Positions 1-8,800 of a DNA stretch of 64,000 nt are shown here, in pieces. Each line of letters begins with the position of its first letter. The stretch's first letter is position 1. The notes beneath the pieces were generated by a model that saw nothing but the letters and a program-made list of their open reading frames with translations, ran no database searches and was not told where the DNA came from. The position numbers and the translations under genes were made by a program. The stretch is taken from assembly GCA_947179485.1 (NCBI GenBank), contig OX359245.1, forward strand, positions 77,673,067-77,737,066. The letters are read 5' to 3'. This stretch comes from Allacma fusca (lineage: Eukaryota > Arthropoda > Collembola > Symphypleona > Sminthuridae).

Positions 1-591
1 TGAGGCTTCTTCGTCATCATAATCGATGTCATAGGCTGCTTTGCGCTTAGTATTTCTAGAGTCCATTAGTTGAGTATTTGTAGTATCCATCATTTCAGTT
101 TTTGTAAAATCCACTAGTTTCGGTTTGATGCGTTTCGTTGGGAAACGTTTGCGTTTAGTCTTTGTAGACCCTAATAGTTTCGGAATGGACTTGAAACGTT
201 TCGAAGTTGAGGCTTCATCTTCATCATAATCGATGTCATAGGATGCTCTTCGTTTAGCATTTCTAGAATCCCCAATTTGAGTATTTGTAGAATCCACTAT
301 TTTAGATTTTGTAAAATCCACTAGTTTCGGTTTGATGCGTTTCACAGGGAAACGTTTGCGTTTAGTCTTTGAAGACCCTAATAATTTCGGAATGTTCTTG
401 AAACGTTTTGAAGTTGAAGCTTCATCTTCATCATAATCGATGTCATAGAATGCTTTGCGTTTGGTATTTTTAGAATCTATTATTTTAGGTTTTGTAAAAT
501 CCACTAGCTTTGGTTTAATACGTTTCATGGGGTAACGTTTGCGTTTAGTCTTTGCAGACCCTAATAATTGTGGAATATTTTTAAACCGTTT
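1..591 (-). repeat. Tandem repeat modules within the basic protein gene
   Basis: KRF codons open modules at 591, 408 and 201 on the minus strand, giving periods of 183 and 207 nt (61 and 69 codons). The shorter period reflects an 8-codon block missing from the first module. Modules are very similar at DNA level, so copy number could vary between element copies. Confidence 0.85.
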
Positions 592-1440
592 CACAGCTAA
601 AGCATCATTATCATCATCATCATGGCGAACTTTTCGTTTAGACCTTCTCGGTAATTTTGGAATGTCTTTCAGACGTTCTGCTGGGGGATTATTGTTCTTA
701 TGCTTGATTTTGTCAGTTTCTTCCCATTTGGGAATTAGCTTGATACGGTTTGACAAATTAATAGATTCATCATTATTTTCCTTAGCCATAACTTTTGAAA
801 GGAGGGACTTAGTTGCGTCATCTGGAAGTCGAATTAATACACGTTTTCGTTTTGGTCCTGCCTTACCATTATCGTGTCTCTTACGTTGTGTTCTTGCTAA
901 GGTTTCGTAATAACCTTCTATGATATCCGGGGAAGCTTTACGCCTTCTCATGTTTTCGGAAACTTCAACATCCATGTTCTCATTACTTTGAGAAACTCCT
1001 CCATTAAATTCAGTGGGGTGATCGTTAGTATTAGGCCGATAATCAGCATCATCTTCACTCTCAGAATCATCGACATAATTATTCGAATAATATGGTTTGC
1101 GGTAGGTATTTTGCCTACTACTACTACTCTGTGGTTTATCATAAGGAACGATACTAGTAATTGGATTGTCTTGATATCTCGTTGCATTGAAATTATATTT
1201 TTGAAGAGGTGACTGCATCATATTCCCTTGCTGGTTAATCAATTTAACAAGCAAAGGCTGATTATCGTCATGATGCTTTTTATGTCTCATCTGTCTAGCA
1301 TATTCGCCATATAGAGCTTGTTTTACATCGTTGGTAAGCTTACGTGAATTTAATATCTTTGATGAGATGTTACTATCGTTTGTTTTGGACATTAGCACAT
1401 TGTACAGTGATTCTGGAATAAGCTTCATTCGCTTAGCCAT
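1..1440 (-). CDS. Lys/Arg-rich tandem-repeat protein of Polinton, 3' part outside window
   Basis: The frame is open from the ATG at 1440 to the window edge (480 codons, no stop). The N-terminus reads MAKRMKLIPESLY; similar K-M-x-L-(I/V)-P-E openings occur in basic structural proteins of other Polintons (family recollection, not a search). A polar, acidic/Ser-rich middle is followed, from about residue 284, by three modules of 61-69 residues, each opening KRF-K-x-IP-x-LLG and continuing through a KTKRKR basic cluster, a KPKLVDFTK segment and an acidic YDIDYDEDEAS end. The same K/R-x-K-x-IP motif also appears singly upstream (NRIKLIP, ERLKDIP). The composition suggests a DNA-condensing or core protein, but function is not shown. 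It sits 5 nt downstream of the pX-like gene on the same strand. Confidence 0.75.
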   Translation of the reverse strand, partial: MAKRMKLIPESLYNVLMSKTNDSNISSKILNSRKLTNDVKQALYGEYARQMRHKKHHDDNQPLLVKLINQQGNMMQSPLQKYNFNATRYQDNPITSIVPYDKPQSSSSRQNTYRKPYYSNNYVDDSESEDDADYRPNTNDHPTEFNGGVSQSNENMDVEVSENMRRRKASPDIIEGYYETLARTQRKRHDNGKAGPKRKRVLIRLPDDATKSLLSKVMAKENNDESINLSNRIKLIPKWEETDKIKHKNNNPPAERLKDIPKLPRRSKRKVRHDDDDNDALAVKRFKNIPQLLGSAKTKRKRYPMKRIKPKLVDFTKPKIIDSKNTKRKAFYDIDYDEDEASTSKRFKNIPKLLGSSKTKRKRFPVKRIKPKLVDFTKSKIVDSTNTQIGDSRNAKRRASYDIDYDEDEASTSKRFKSIPKLLGSTKTKRKRFPTKRIKPKLVDFTKTEMMDTTNTQLMDSRNTKRKAAYDIDYDDEEAS

Positions 1441-1445
1441 GTTAA

Positions 1446-1766
1446 TTAATTTGCGAGCACGTTTGACAGTAACGTTGTTGCTAAAGAAGCTAGAATAGGT
1501 ATGAAGAAACCTCCACCACGCTGAAGAACTTTACGTTTTTTTGTCAATGACAGAGATTTTAAGGAGAGTGCACGTAGATGTTTTTTGTATGGACGCAATC
1601 TCTCAACTGTACTTTTTGGTATTGGTACATTGCCTATAATCAAGTTACGAGCACATTCAGATAAAGTTTTAACTTCGTCATTCGAAGCTTCCCTTAAACA
1701 ATCATTTACTTTACGTTTGCACTTGCATTTTTTTAAAAATGCTCGGTGTTTAAGTAACCGCTTCAT
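1446..1766 (-). CDS. Adenovirus pX-like small basic virion protein (Polinton/adintovirus)
   Basis: 106-residue protein. The N-terminal half is strongly basic with a Cys/Lys cluster (residues 13-19), a central helix-like stretch contains LSECARNLIIGNVPI (36-50), then comes a basic tract ending LTKKRKVLQRGGGFF (74-88) and a hydrophobic C-terminus (89-105). This layout, basic body, Gly-Gly run, hydrophobic tail, matches the small pX-like core/minor capsid proteins common in Polintons and adintoviruses (family recollection). The Gly run could be an adenain-type cleavage site, but it does not fit the adenain consensus exactly. It lies between the integrase (divergent) and the basic repeat gene. 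Confidence 0.7.
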   Translation of the reverse strand: MKRLLKHRAFLKKCKCKRKVNDCLREASNDEVKTLSECARNLIIGNVPIPKSTVERLRPYKKHLRALSLKSLSLTKKRKVLQRGGGFFIPILASLATTLLSNVLAN

Positions 1767-1887
1767 GCTTGATTTTTGTGCAAGTTAAACACAATACATG
1801 TGAACTAATACAGCTCTCTGCATTATCTGACTTACATAAGCCAGTGTACAATTATTATAAACTATATTTGTACAACGTCAGTGCACA
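1767..1887. promoter_or_regulatory. Divergent promoter between pX-like gene and integrase
   Basis: Only 121 nt separate two divergent start codons. On the plus strand a TATAAA lies at 1856-1861 and an initiator-like GTCAGTG at 1877-1883, so the integrase mRNA would have a leader of about 8 nt. No equally clear TATA box is seen on the minus side. Confidence 0.45.
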
Positions 1888-2820
1888 ATGTCGGATGCAA
1901 AAATTAAGCGTCTGTATTTGAACCCGAAATTCAGGGGTAGTTTTTCAGGTTTGGACACGTTTATGAAACATTATAAAGGTGGTGAATGTAGATCCACAAT
2001 TCAAAGAATTCTAAGTGGTATTCCGGTGTATGCTGAAAACAAGCCTGCATTACGTAAATTTACAAGACGTCAGGTTGTAGTTCATGGAATAGATGAGCAG
2101 TGGGTTATTGATTTAATAGACATAACAGCTTACTCTAAATTTAATAACAATCACAGGTATCTTCTAAGCATCATCGATGCTTTTAGTAAATATGCATTTG
2201 TCCACCCAGTGAAAACTAAAAATAGCATTGATGTATTAGCAGTTTTTAAGAAAATATTGAAGAATTCAGGAAGAAAGCCAAAGAGAATTCAATGTGACAA
2301 AGGGGGTGAATTTAAAAAAGATTTCAAAGAATTTTGCACGAATAATGGAATTGAAATCTTTCATGTTCAATCAGAACTGAAAGCGTGTATCGTTGAAAGA
2401 TTTAATCGAACGATTATGGAAAAAATAAGTCGATATGTACAGCATAAAGGAAGCTACAGATTTGTTCATGTTCTGCAAAAGTTAGTTCGAAACTATAATA
2501 ACACAGTTCATTCCAGCATAAAACTTAAGCCGATAAATGTTAATTCCAAAAATGAAATGGAGGTGTGGTTCCATCTGTATGGAAATAAGGAACTAAAATC
2601 ATATGATAAGCCCAAATTTAATGTTGGCGATCGCGTTCTCATTTCTATTGATAAAAATTGTTTTGAGAAAGGTTATTCCAAACGATTTAAACCAGAGGTT
2701 TTTACCGTAAATAGAATAGGAAATTCAAACCCTCGCATGTATTACTTAACCGATCCTGAAGATAATGCAGATATGGAAGGGGGGTTTTACAGTCAAGAAC
2801 TTTCAAAGGTTAATTATTAA
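1888..2820 (+). CDS. Polinton integrase (retroviral-type DDE, rve fold)
   Basis: 310-residue integrase that would insert the element into host DNA. The catalytic triad is visible: Asp in WVIDLIDI (residues 72-79, probably D78), Asp137 in QCDKGGEF, and Glu170 in IVERFNRT, with 32 residues between the last two, close to the D-35-E spacing. The C-terminal part (about 244-308, FNVGDRVLIS onward) looks like the SH3-like DNA-binding domain of retroviral integrases. No HHCC zinc motif is seen at the N-terminus. The reading frame is intact and the start follows a TATA/initiator pair closely. Its downstream neighbours on the same strand have their own promoters. Confidence 0.93.
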   Translation: MSDAKIKRLYLNPKFRGSFSGLDTFMKHYKGGECRSTIQRILSGIPVYAENKPALRKFTRRQVVVHGIDEQWVIDLIDITAYSKFNNNHRYLLSIIDAFSKYAFVHPVKTKNSIDVLAVFKKILKNSGRKPKRIQCDKGGEFKKDFKEFCTNNGIEIFHVQSELKACIVERFNRTIMEKISRYVQHKGSYRFVHVLQKLVRNYNNTVHSSIKLKPINVNSKNEMEVWFHLYGNKELKSYDKPKFNVGDRVLISIDKNCFEKGYSKRFKPEVFTVNRIGNSNPRMYYLTDPEDNADMEGGFYSQELSKVNY

Positions 2821-3039
2821 TAAGGTATTATGTGTTAGGATATAAAAACAAGTTTCTATATTGTTTGATTTCTCCTGAAAACTATATGCTGAGAATTAAC
2901 ATGATCGAAGAAAGATCTGAACATGATTGTCAGAGGAAAACGGGATGGTGCAAACGTTTGAGAATGCCCTTGTTTGAGCGTTCCACGGTTTTTTGAAAAC
3001 GTTTTTTGGCGACTCCAAGGTTATGAACCTAAAAAATGG

Positions 3040-3079
3040 AGCATAAATACCGCGCTTGTTCCTGCAATTTGTATCATTC
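3040..3079 (+). promoter_or_regulatory. TATA/initiator core promoter of the PxDLS gene
   Basis: GAGCATAAATAC at 3040-3050 is followed 32 nt later by TCATTC (3074-3079). The same pair with nearly the same spacing precedes the next transcription unit (4120-4159). The predicted leader exon to the splice donor at 3193 contains no ATG. Confidence 0.6.
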
Positions 3080-3346
3080 AACTTCTGACATCTCAACTTG
3101 CATAACATACATTTGAGTTCAAGAATTCTTTGTTACTACAATATTCCTATTATCCGCATTAAAACAGCAGTTACACCAGGAAAAACGTTAAAGTAAGTGC
3201 ATACCTGCAAAAGCGTCTGCAGGCATGCCTTTGGTTGAAAATTTGTTACTAATATTAATATCATTGCTGAAATGCATGGCTGTATCTTGAAAACCTTTAC
3301 GTTATTGTTTACGCTGTTCAAATTTTTCAGAGAACTCAACAAGAAA

Positions 3347-4075
3347 ATGGATACTGAAATTAACCAATGTATCAAAGCTGTTGATGGTGAGATCACTCGA
3401 TCTGAACCTGTAATGGATTTGTCTGTTAAAGGCAAAGTCTGCAGCAGTGAACCTGATACTCCAATGGATTTATCGGTTCAAAGCAAGGTCTCTGCCGATG
3501 ATGCTCCAACGGATTTATCTGTTAAAACAAATCCATCAGCCAATGATGTTCCAATGGACTTAACTACTACGGACAAGGTCTCCGCCAACGAATTGGACGA
3601 GGAAGTGGAAGCTGCAACGTTGAAATGTCAAGAAACGCAGCTGGACGGTCCAACACGTAAGCGGTTCCCATCCTTAGAAACTATTCCGGAGGAATTGAAC
3701 GAGACTGCACGTGGTGATGATGAGGCGGGGTTTGGGGGACCGAAACCCGAAGTTTATCGTAAACCCTATTTCAAACTCCATGGGCATCCCAAGGATCCTA
3801 ATCGCCCCAAGGTATGGTACTCTCGTTCTGAAGATGGTCAACGTTTGTTTATGAACGTTCAGCGAACCACTCTGAATGGGAAAAAGATGCGTGTTAATTG
3901 GAAGATGGAGCAGACACCTGAGATTATCAGCAACCTTGTGTACTACTACAACACATGCCGGGGTCAAATAAGTGACATTCATGATACGTTGATGGACTGT
4001 ATGGCCCATGTTGATGGGCGGATACGTCTAAACAAGGGTTTCAATCGCGACCCAAACGTTCCAGAAAATTTTTAA
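3347..4075 (+). CDS. PxDLS-repeat protein, candidate CtBP-binding early regulator
   Basis: 242 residues from the ATG at 3347. An upstream ATG at 3272 lies inside a predicted 5'-UTR intron (donor GTAAGT at 3193, acceptor TTTTTCAG ending 3330); after splicing the 3347 ATG is the first. Residues 20-75 hold four docking-like motifs: VMDLS (22-26), PMDLS (39-43), PTDLS (54-58) and PMDLT (69-73), the last three exactly 15 residues apart. PxDLS is the established ligand of the host co-repressor CtBP and is the motif used by adenovirus E1A. A basic TRKRF follows (103-107), then a C-terminal half with aromatic/basic residues that I do not recognise. A role in host transcription is inference. Confidence 0.75.
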   Translation: MDTEINQCIKAVDGEITRSEPVMDLSVKGKVCSSEPDTPMDLSVQSKVSADDAPTDLSVKTNPSANDVPMDLTTTDKVSANELDEEVEAATLKCQETQLDGPTRKRFPSLETIPEELNETARGDDEAGFGGPKPEVYRKPYFKLHGHPKDPNRPKVWYSRSEDGQRLFMNVQRTTLNGKKMRVNWKMEQTPEIISNLVYYYNTCRGQISDIHDTLMDCMAHVDGRIRLNKGFNRDPNVPENF

Positions 4076-4119
4076 CCTTGTCCAGAAAAAACAACAACAA
4101 TAATAAACGAGAATATTCT

Positions 4120-4159
4120 GAGCATAAATACAGCAGTCGACGCATTTCTTAAATCATTC
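4120..4159 (+). promoter_or_regulatory. TATA/initiator core promoter of the TM-ORF / zinc-ribbon transcript
   Basis: GAGCATAAATAC at 4120-4131 and TCATTC at 4154-4159, 31 nt apart measured from CATAAATA. It repeats the promoter at 3040-3079, suggesting co-regulation of the two units. Confidence 0.6.
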
Positions 4160-4190
4160 TAGCGACAACCATTGAACGCATCTCACCCGC

Positions 4191-4349
4191 ATGGCTTTTC
4201 AAATAATCATCTCAATTTTTTTCTTTTTTCTGACAATCGGCATTAACTGCCTACTATCGATTTACCTCCATAACCATTGTTCATTCGTGCGAACTTCAAG
4301 CATTTCTCACATTAACAGCAGCAGTAATGGCTCAAGCACAGCTGGTTAA
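4191..4349 (+). CDS. Small membrane ORF overlapping the zinc-ribbon start
   Basis: 52 residues and the first ATG after the predicted initiator at 4154, in good context (cccgcATGG). Residues 4-25 (QIIISIFFFFLTIGINCLL and following) form one hydrophobic segment; the remainder is Ser/Asn/His-rich. The last 23 nt overlap the next ORF (ATG 4327) in a different frame. No GT donor lies between the initiator and this ATG, so splicing is unlikely to remove it. It is either a real small membrane protein on a bicistronic mRNA or an upstream ORF controlling the next gene. I do not recognise a family. Confidence 0.4.
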   Translation: MAFQIIISIFFFFLTIGINCLLSIYLHNHCSFVRTSSISHINSSSNGSSTAG

Positions 4350-5049
4350 GGCCGCGATGGAAATTGAACACACCATTAATAGTAAGTGGACAAAATCCCG
4401 TCCCCACTGATAACCTCCCGCCCCTGCTCCCCGCCGCCGCCGCCGCGCTTCCGTTACGGTTTGGCGAAAAAGGAGGGGGAGGGAAAAAATCCCAAACCTT
4501 ACCCATCGTCCCACCCTTCCTTCGTACCTCGTTCGGAAGCATGCATAATATTTAAGTTGAGGTATTAATTAATTTTTGTAATTCACAGAAGTTGTAGCGG
4601 ACTCTGTTAGAGAACCGGATAGTTCAATTGGACAGGATGTTTGTGGAACATTTGACTGGGACAAGAATCCCCCCATGACTTCTGAAGTTACCTCGCTGGG
4701 ATGTAACAAGAAGTTGGTATACAATAAGCGGAAACCAGCTGCACCCGTTAAGAACGCTGCCGTTGTGAAAAGCATCATGCAAAAAATGAAGGGAACTGAT
4801 GTTCCTATCAGGCAAAAGCGCGCTTTGCGATCTGACAAGATTTATTCCAAACCTTTGCCAAGCTTCTGCTCCGCATGCAAGGATGAATATGATAGGCAAG
4901 ACATTACGAAGACTACGTTTGCTCAAATTGATTGGGGATGTAAATCGTGTGACGAGAGTCAAATTACTCTAACTCAAAATCAAAGTACCATAACCATGCT
5001 GATGACTGATTTCAAGGATATTGCTATGCATTACATTATTAATTTTTGA
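4327..5049 (+). CDS. Spliced zinc-ribbon protein of Polinton, unknown function
   Basis: Two exons: 4327-4381 and 4589-5049. The intron starts GTAAGTGG at 4382 and ends TAATTCACAG at 4588; the join is in frame and gives 171 residues. The intron holds a GC-rich patch (about 4425-4450) unlike its surroundings. The protein has a Lys-rich middle and two CxxC knuckles (CSAC at 112-115 and CKSC at 136-139, 20 residues apart), the arrangement of a zinc ribbon or treble clef. Without splicing, only the 124-residue part starting at 4675 would be seen. The 3' end is convergent with the ATPase gene, 17 nt away. I do not recognise a named family. Confidence 0.65.
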
Positions 5050-5066
5050 ATCATTTATACAACCTT

Positions 5067-5735
5067 TTATTTCTGATTAATAAATACAATACAATTCGGA
5101 TCTGGAAATACATTGCTTCTGAGTCTATAATTATCATTTTGTGTCTGACTGCAATCAATCATAAGGTATCCATGAGGAACTGAAATGCACTCCTTGTACG
5201 CTTCCTCCATGAGCGAGTGCTTTTTCCCACAGTTCATTTGCATTCCAATTTTATTCACGACTTGTGTTTCCCTTGGATTTTTGAATAAACAAATGTACTT
5301 GGCATTGGTTGTTAAAGGTCTAAGTCCATCATGAAAAAAGTTTTGCGTTATGAAGATAATAGAACAATTCCGATGATGGCTTCCTCTAACAAAGGCTTGC
5401 ATGACATCTTTCGACTTTGAAGCCTCCTCCATTAGGTCATCTAATATATAAAGATATGGGTTTAGCATGTCGTCGCCATATTCCTTTGGTAATCCATGAT
5501 GAAACTGAATCTCTGGAAATTGCTGCTTCATTGAAGCAAATTCGTTGGGCTGATCAATACCATAGCAATACACGACATGCTCTATGTTCGGAAAAATGAT
5601 TTCATCCCTTCGAGAAATAATACTCTTCGTGAGATTCGATTTACCGCTCATTGTAGGTCCCGAAATAACAAAGTTAAATGGTGCATGCAGAGTGTAGTCA
5701 AATGTAGGTGCGTCCATGATGAAACAATTAAACAC
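5067..5735 (-). CDS. DNA-packaging ATPase (A32/FtsK-HerA type)
   Basis: 222 residues, the usual size for Polinton packaging ATPases. Walker A is GPTMSGKS (26-33); Walker B is YLYILDDL (94-101); a sensor-like CSIIFITQNFF follows (124-134). By family it would pump element DNA into a capsid. An in-frame ATG 6 codons downstream (MDAPTFDY) could be the real start. It lies 90 nt downstream of the polymerase stop on the same strand, and an AATAAA for the polymerase sits in that gap. Its 3' end converges on the zinc-ribbon gene. Confidence 0.9.
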   Translation of the reverse strand: MFNCFIMDAPTFDYTLHAPFNFVISGPTMSGKSNLTKSIISRRDEIIFPNIEHVVYCYGIDQPNEFASMKQQFPEIQFHHGLPKEYGDDMLNPYLYILDDLMEEASKSKDVMQAFVRGSHHRNCSIIFITQNFFHDGLRPLTTNAKYICLFKNPRETQVVNKIGMQMNCGKKHSLMEEAYKECISVPHGYLMIDCSQTQNDNYRLRSNVFPDPNCIVFINQK

Positions 5736-5824
5736 AATGAATGATTAAATTGAAAATGATAGGATTTTGTATTTGTTTTTATTTGCACATAATTTATATA
5801 TTTCACATAAACATCACATCATTT

Positions 5825-8800
5825 TCATGGATTATCTTCACATGTTCTTAAAAAAGCATCCAGGTTATTATAATCTATAATACTCTTATGTCCATACGCT
5901 AAGCTATAATTAAAAGTACTGTGGTACCTTTTATTATCAAAAGAATTTAGACCCCGTTTTTGCTCATTTACATTATATAACCTATGCCCTACAGACGATA
6001 TTTTTCTATATTTAACTTTAGTAGATTCCGCTGACTCTATTAATACTCTATCATAATCATTAAAACTAACATGATTCTTAATATACGATTTTGGAATACC
6101 CTTTGCTTTCTTATCAACTATACCATCACATGTTAAGTAAGCATACATTTTGCATTTTAAAAATCTAAAAGACTTAATCGGATGCCCTGCAGAGACATCC
6201 TTCATTACACCTCTAACTTTTTTATTAGTTTCCACATAAAAAGGGGCCCACTCAGCACTTACACTACTACAAGGCTTAAAATTAGACAAGTCAAACAGCT
6301 GATGGTCATCCATCATATCTTTATATACATCCAAATTATGGCTAGGGCTCTCTATGCTCACCATTAAACTATCTGTGTCTGTACCAATAAGGCTTACTTT
6401 ACAGTTGTTATCACTATTATATTTTGCTTTAAGATAGTTATAGTAAAAATCATACATAATAATTTTGCTAATATCTAGACAAGAAATTCCCGTGTAAATA
6501 GGTTTATTTAGGTACACACTACTTTTAGACATTACAAATAAAGCAACATTTGGAGTTATCATAATTATGTCCTTCAAAGAGGACTTTCTAGAAAAGTTCA
6601 AAACTCTATCGCTGTACTTACTATTTGAATTTTTATTTTTAGTTAAAACATGAATCGTAGTTCTATTTCTAACTGATTCAATCGATTTTCCAAAGCAACT
6701 GTTGCAAATGTATTTATAGAAATCCTTCTCAAATTCAGATGTTGCTACCTTCCTACGCTCGGTGCATAAATCAATAAAGGACCTTAACCAATCTGACTGG
6801 TGAAATTTTAAAATTCTATGAACCTTATCTAGCGTCATGCCTAATTCAATATACTTTTTAAGGGCTCTAAAATGAACAACATATTTATTCTTTGGGTGCA
6901 AATCTGCCACTAGCTTTCCTACTTTCATAGAACCATGAGTTAGTTTCAACTGACTTTGCATTTCGACTTGGAGAAGAGCCATTTCACTGATATCCACGCA
7001 TCGTTTTCGCGGCGCCAGTGGATAGTCGTTGAAATATTCATGCTTGTCCTCAGGTACAGAAAGGTCTACCTCAAAAAAGTAGCCCTCCTGACCGTCGTCT
7101 GGCAAGTTCAAAATATTTTCAACTCTGGACAAGTACATAACTTCCGACTCTGAGACCCAAGCAAATTTTTTTGTGGGTAGATACGAATCCATTGCCTTTG
7201 CATACAACGCATTAGCATCCCAGTACATAATATATTCACAGTCTCGGGATTGGTCATATGTTTCCGGGACATACTTATTGTTAGCGTCCGCATATCTTTT
7301 AGAGCCAGACCCGGCGTAACCGCCCCTAAGAGCCGCCTCTAAAAATATATGCATGTCGCTATCTCTAATGTAATCCAACTCGACCTTGCTATGCTTTAAT
7401 GCAGCCTGCCAACTTATCATTGGCAAACTAAAAAAGCGAGCAGGGTCCAAGTTGAAAGATGTTAGGAAAAGATGTCGGAAATTTTGAAAAACATCCGCCA
7501 ACAGGGTAACATCTAACTTACAATAAAAATTGCAGTAGTCACCCATGTCCTTTATCCCAAATGCTTCCCAAACGCTCTGAGCATGCTGATAATCAGCTTG
7601 ACTAATATGCTCATTCTTTAATTTGGAATAAAAGGCCTCTATAGGGGGTAGCTCCTTTTTTTCCAAGTCAGCAAAAGAAGTAATGGCTTCATAAGGAAAT
7701 ATACCCTTCTTAAAAAGCAGATGCTGATGGTCTAGCGTATTTGGATAATCCTGACTAAACACCTCCTTGGTAAGCCTAAACTTTTCCGACCCTTTCTCCC
7801 CTAACACTGCAGCAAGCTTATCTAATGAACAACTCAGAAATTTTAAACTATCAATAAATACTAGTTTCTTATTAATTTCTATGGATAAGAATTTCTCGGA
7901 ACTGAGTGGAATAACGCTACATGACTCTATGGTTTCATGATCTAGATTGGTTACAATAGGATGACTATCGTAACCGCACAGATTATGAACCACTACAGGA
8001 ATCTGTTTACACCAGCTAGCCTGAATATTACATTTGCTATGAGCTTGCCCCAGGTACATGTGAGTAAAATGATCATGATGCTCTACGCCCCGTTCACCGT
8101 CCTCACCCTCAGGATTAATGAGACCCTCACAAAAATAACAAACATACCTACTAAACCCAGACATATCAGGTGGATACCGTCTATTACTAGAAGCCTGCTT
8201 CTGACGAAGCTCCATTTCATCTATTAGAGCAGATGAGAAAGGATTTATGTCCTCAAAAAATGCGTCCATCAGATTCTCATCGTCGCTTTGAATGTGATAT
8301 GTGCTCTTGTGACGGAGCTCGCCGTTGGGTCCAACACAAATGTATGAATACGAGCATGGTATGTGCTCTTCTGTATATTCCCTAGACCCAGCAGTAGTAG
8401 TTGACTGAAATTGGTAGGTATGGGGATTCGGAACTGTGCCATATCTATTTGCAGTCGTCGGGTCTTTCGGTACAAGTTTGGACTCAAAGTCCAAATATAT
8501 TACATAAGGAGCTGGGACCATATATTGATAAGCCTGAAAACAAATTTTAGCTTCAGGGTCAGAGTTGAAAACAGATTTCTGAGCCCCTATTTGAGAACAT
8601 CTTTCAATATGCGAGCTTAAAGTGTCCGTTGACCTAAATGAGTGTAAGCAAAACCTGCACAGATGAACCCTAGTTCTTATCTGCGGATTACAGAATAAGC
8701 TATTCAGATCTCTGCATAATACAAAATGTTCGTTGACACTGTCGTCAACTCGTGAAGGGATCGGCTGACTGGGGTCTATAATGTTCTCTTCCTGCTCATC

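Noticed and set aside
3272-3346. Signal-peptide-like N-terminus of the PxDLS ORF
   Set aside because: The hydrophobic stretch is the polypyrimidine end of a predicted intron; the spliced mRNA starts at 3347.
4312-4568. Several short ORFs on both strands around the GC-rich patch
   Set aside because: They fall in the intron of the zinc-ribbon gene, and their Ala/Arg/Pro runs come from the GC-rich repeat.
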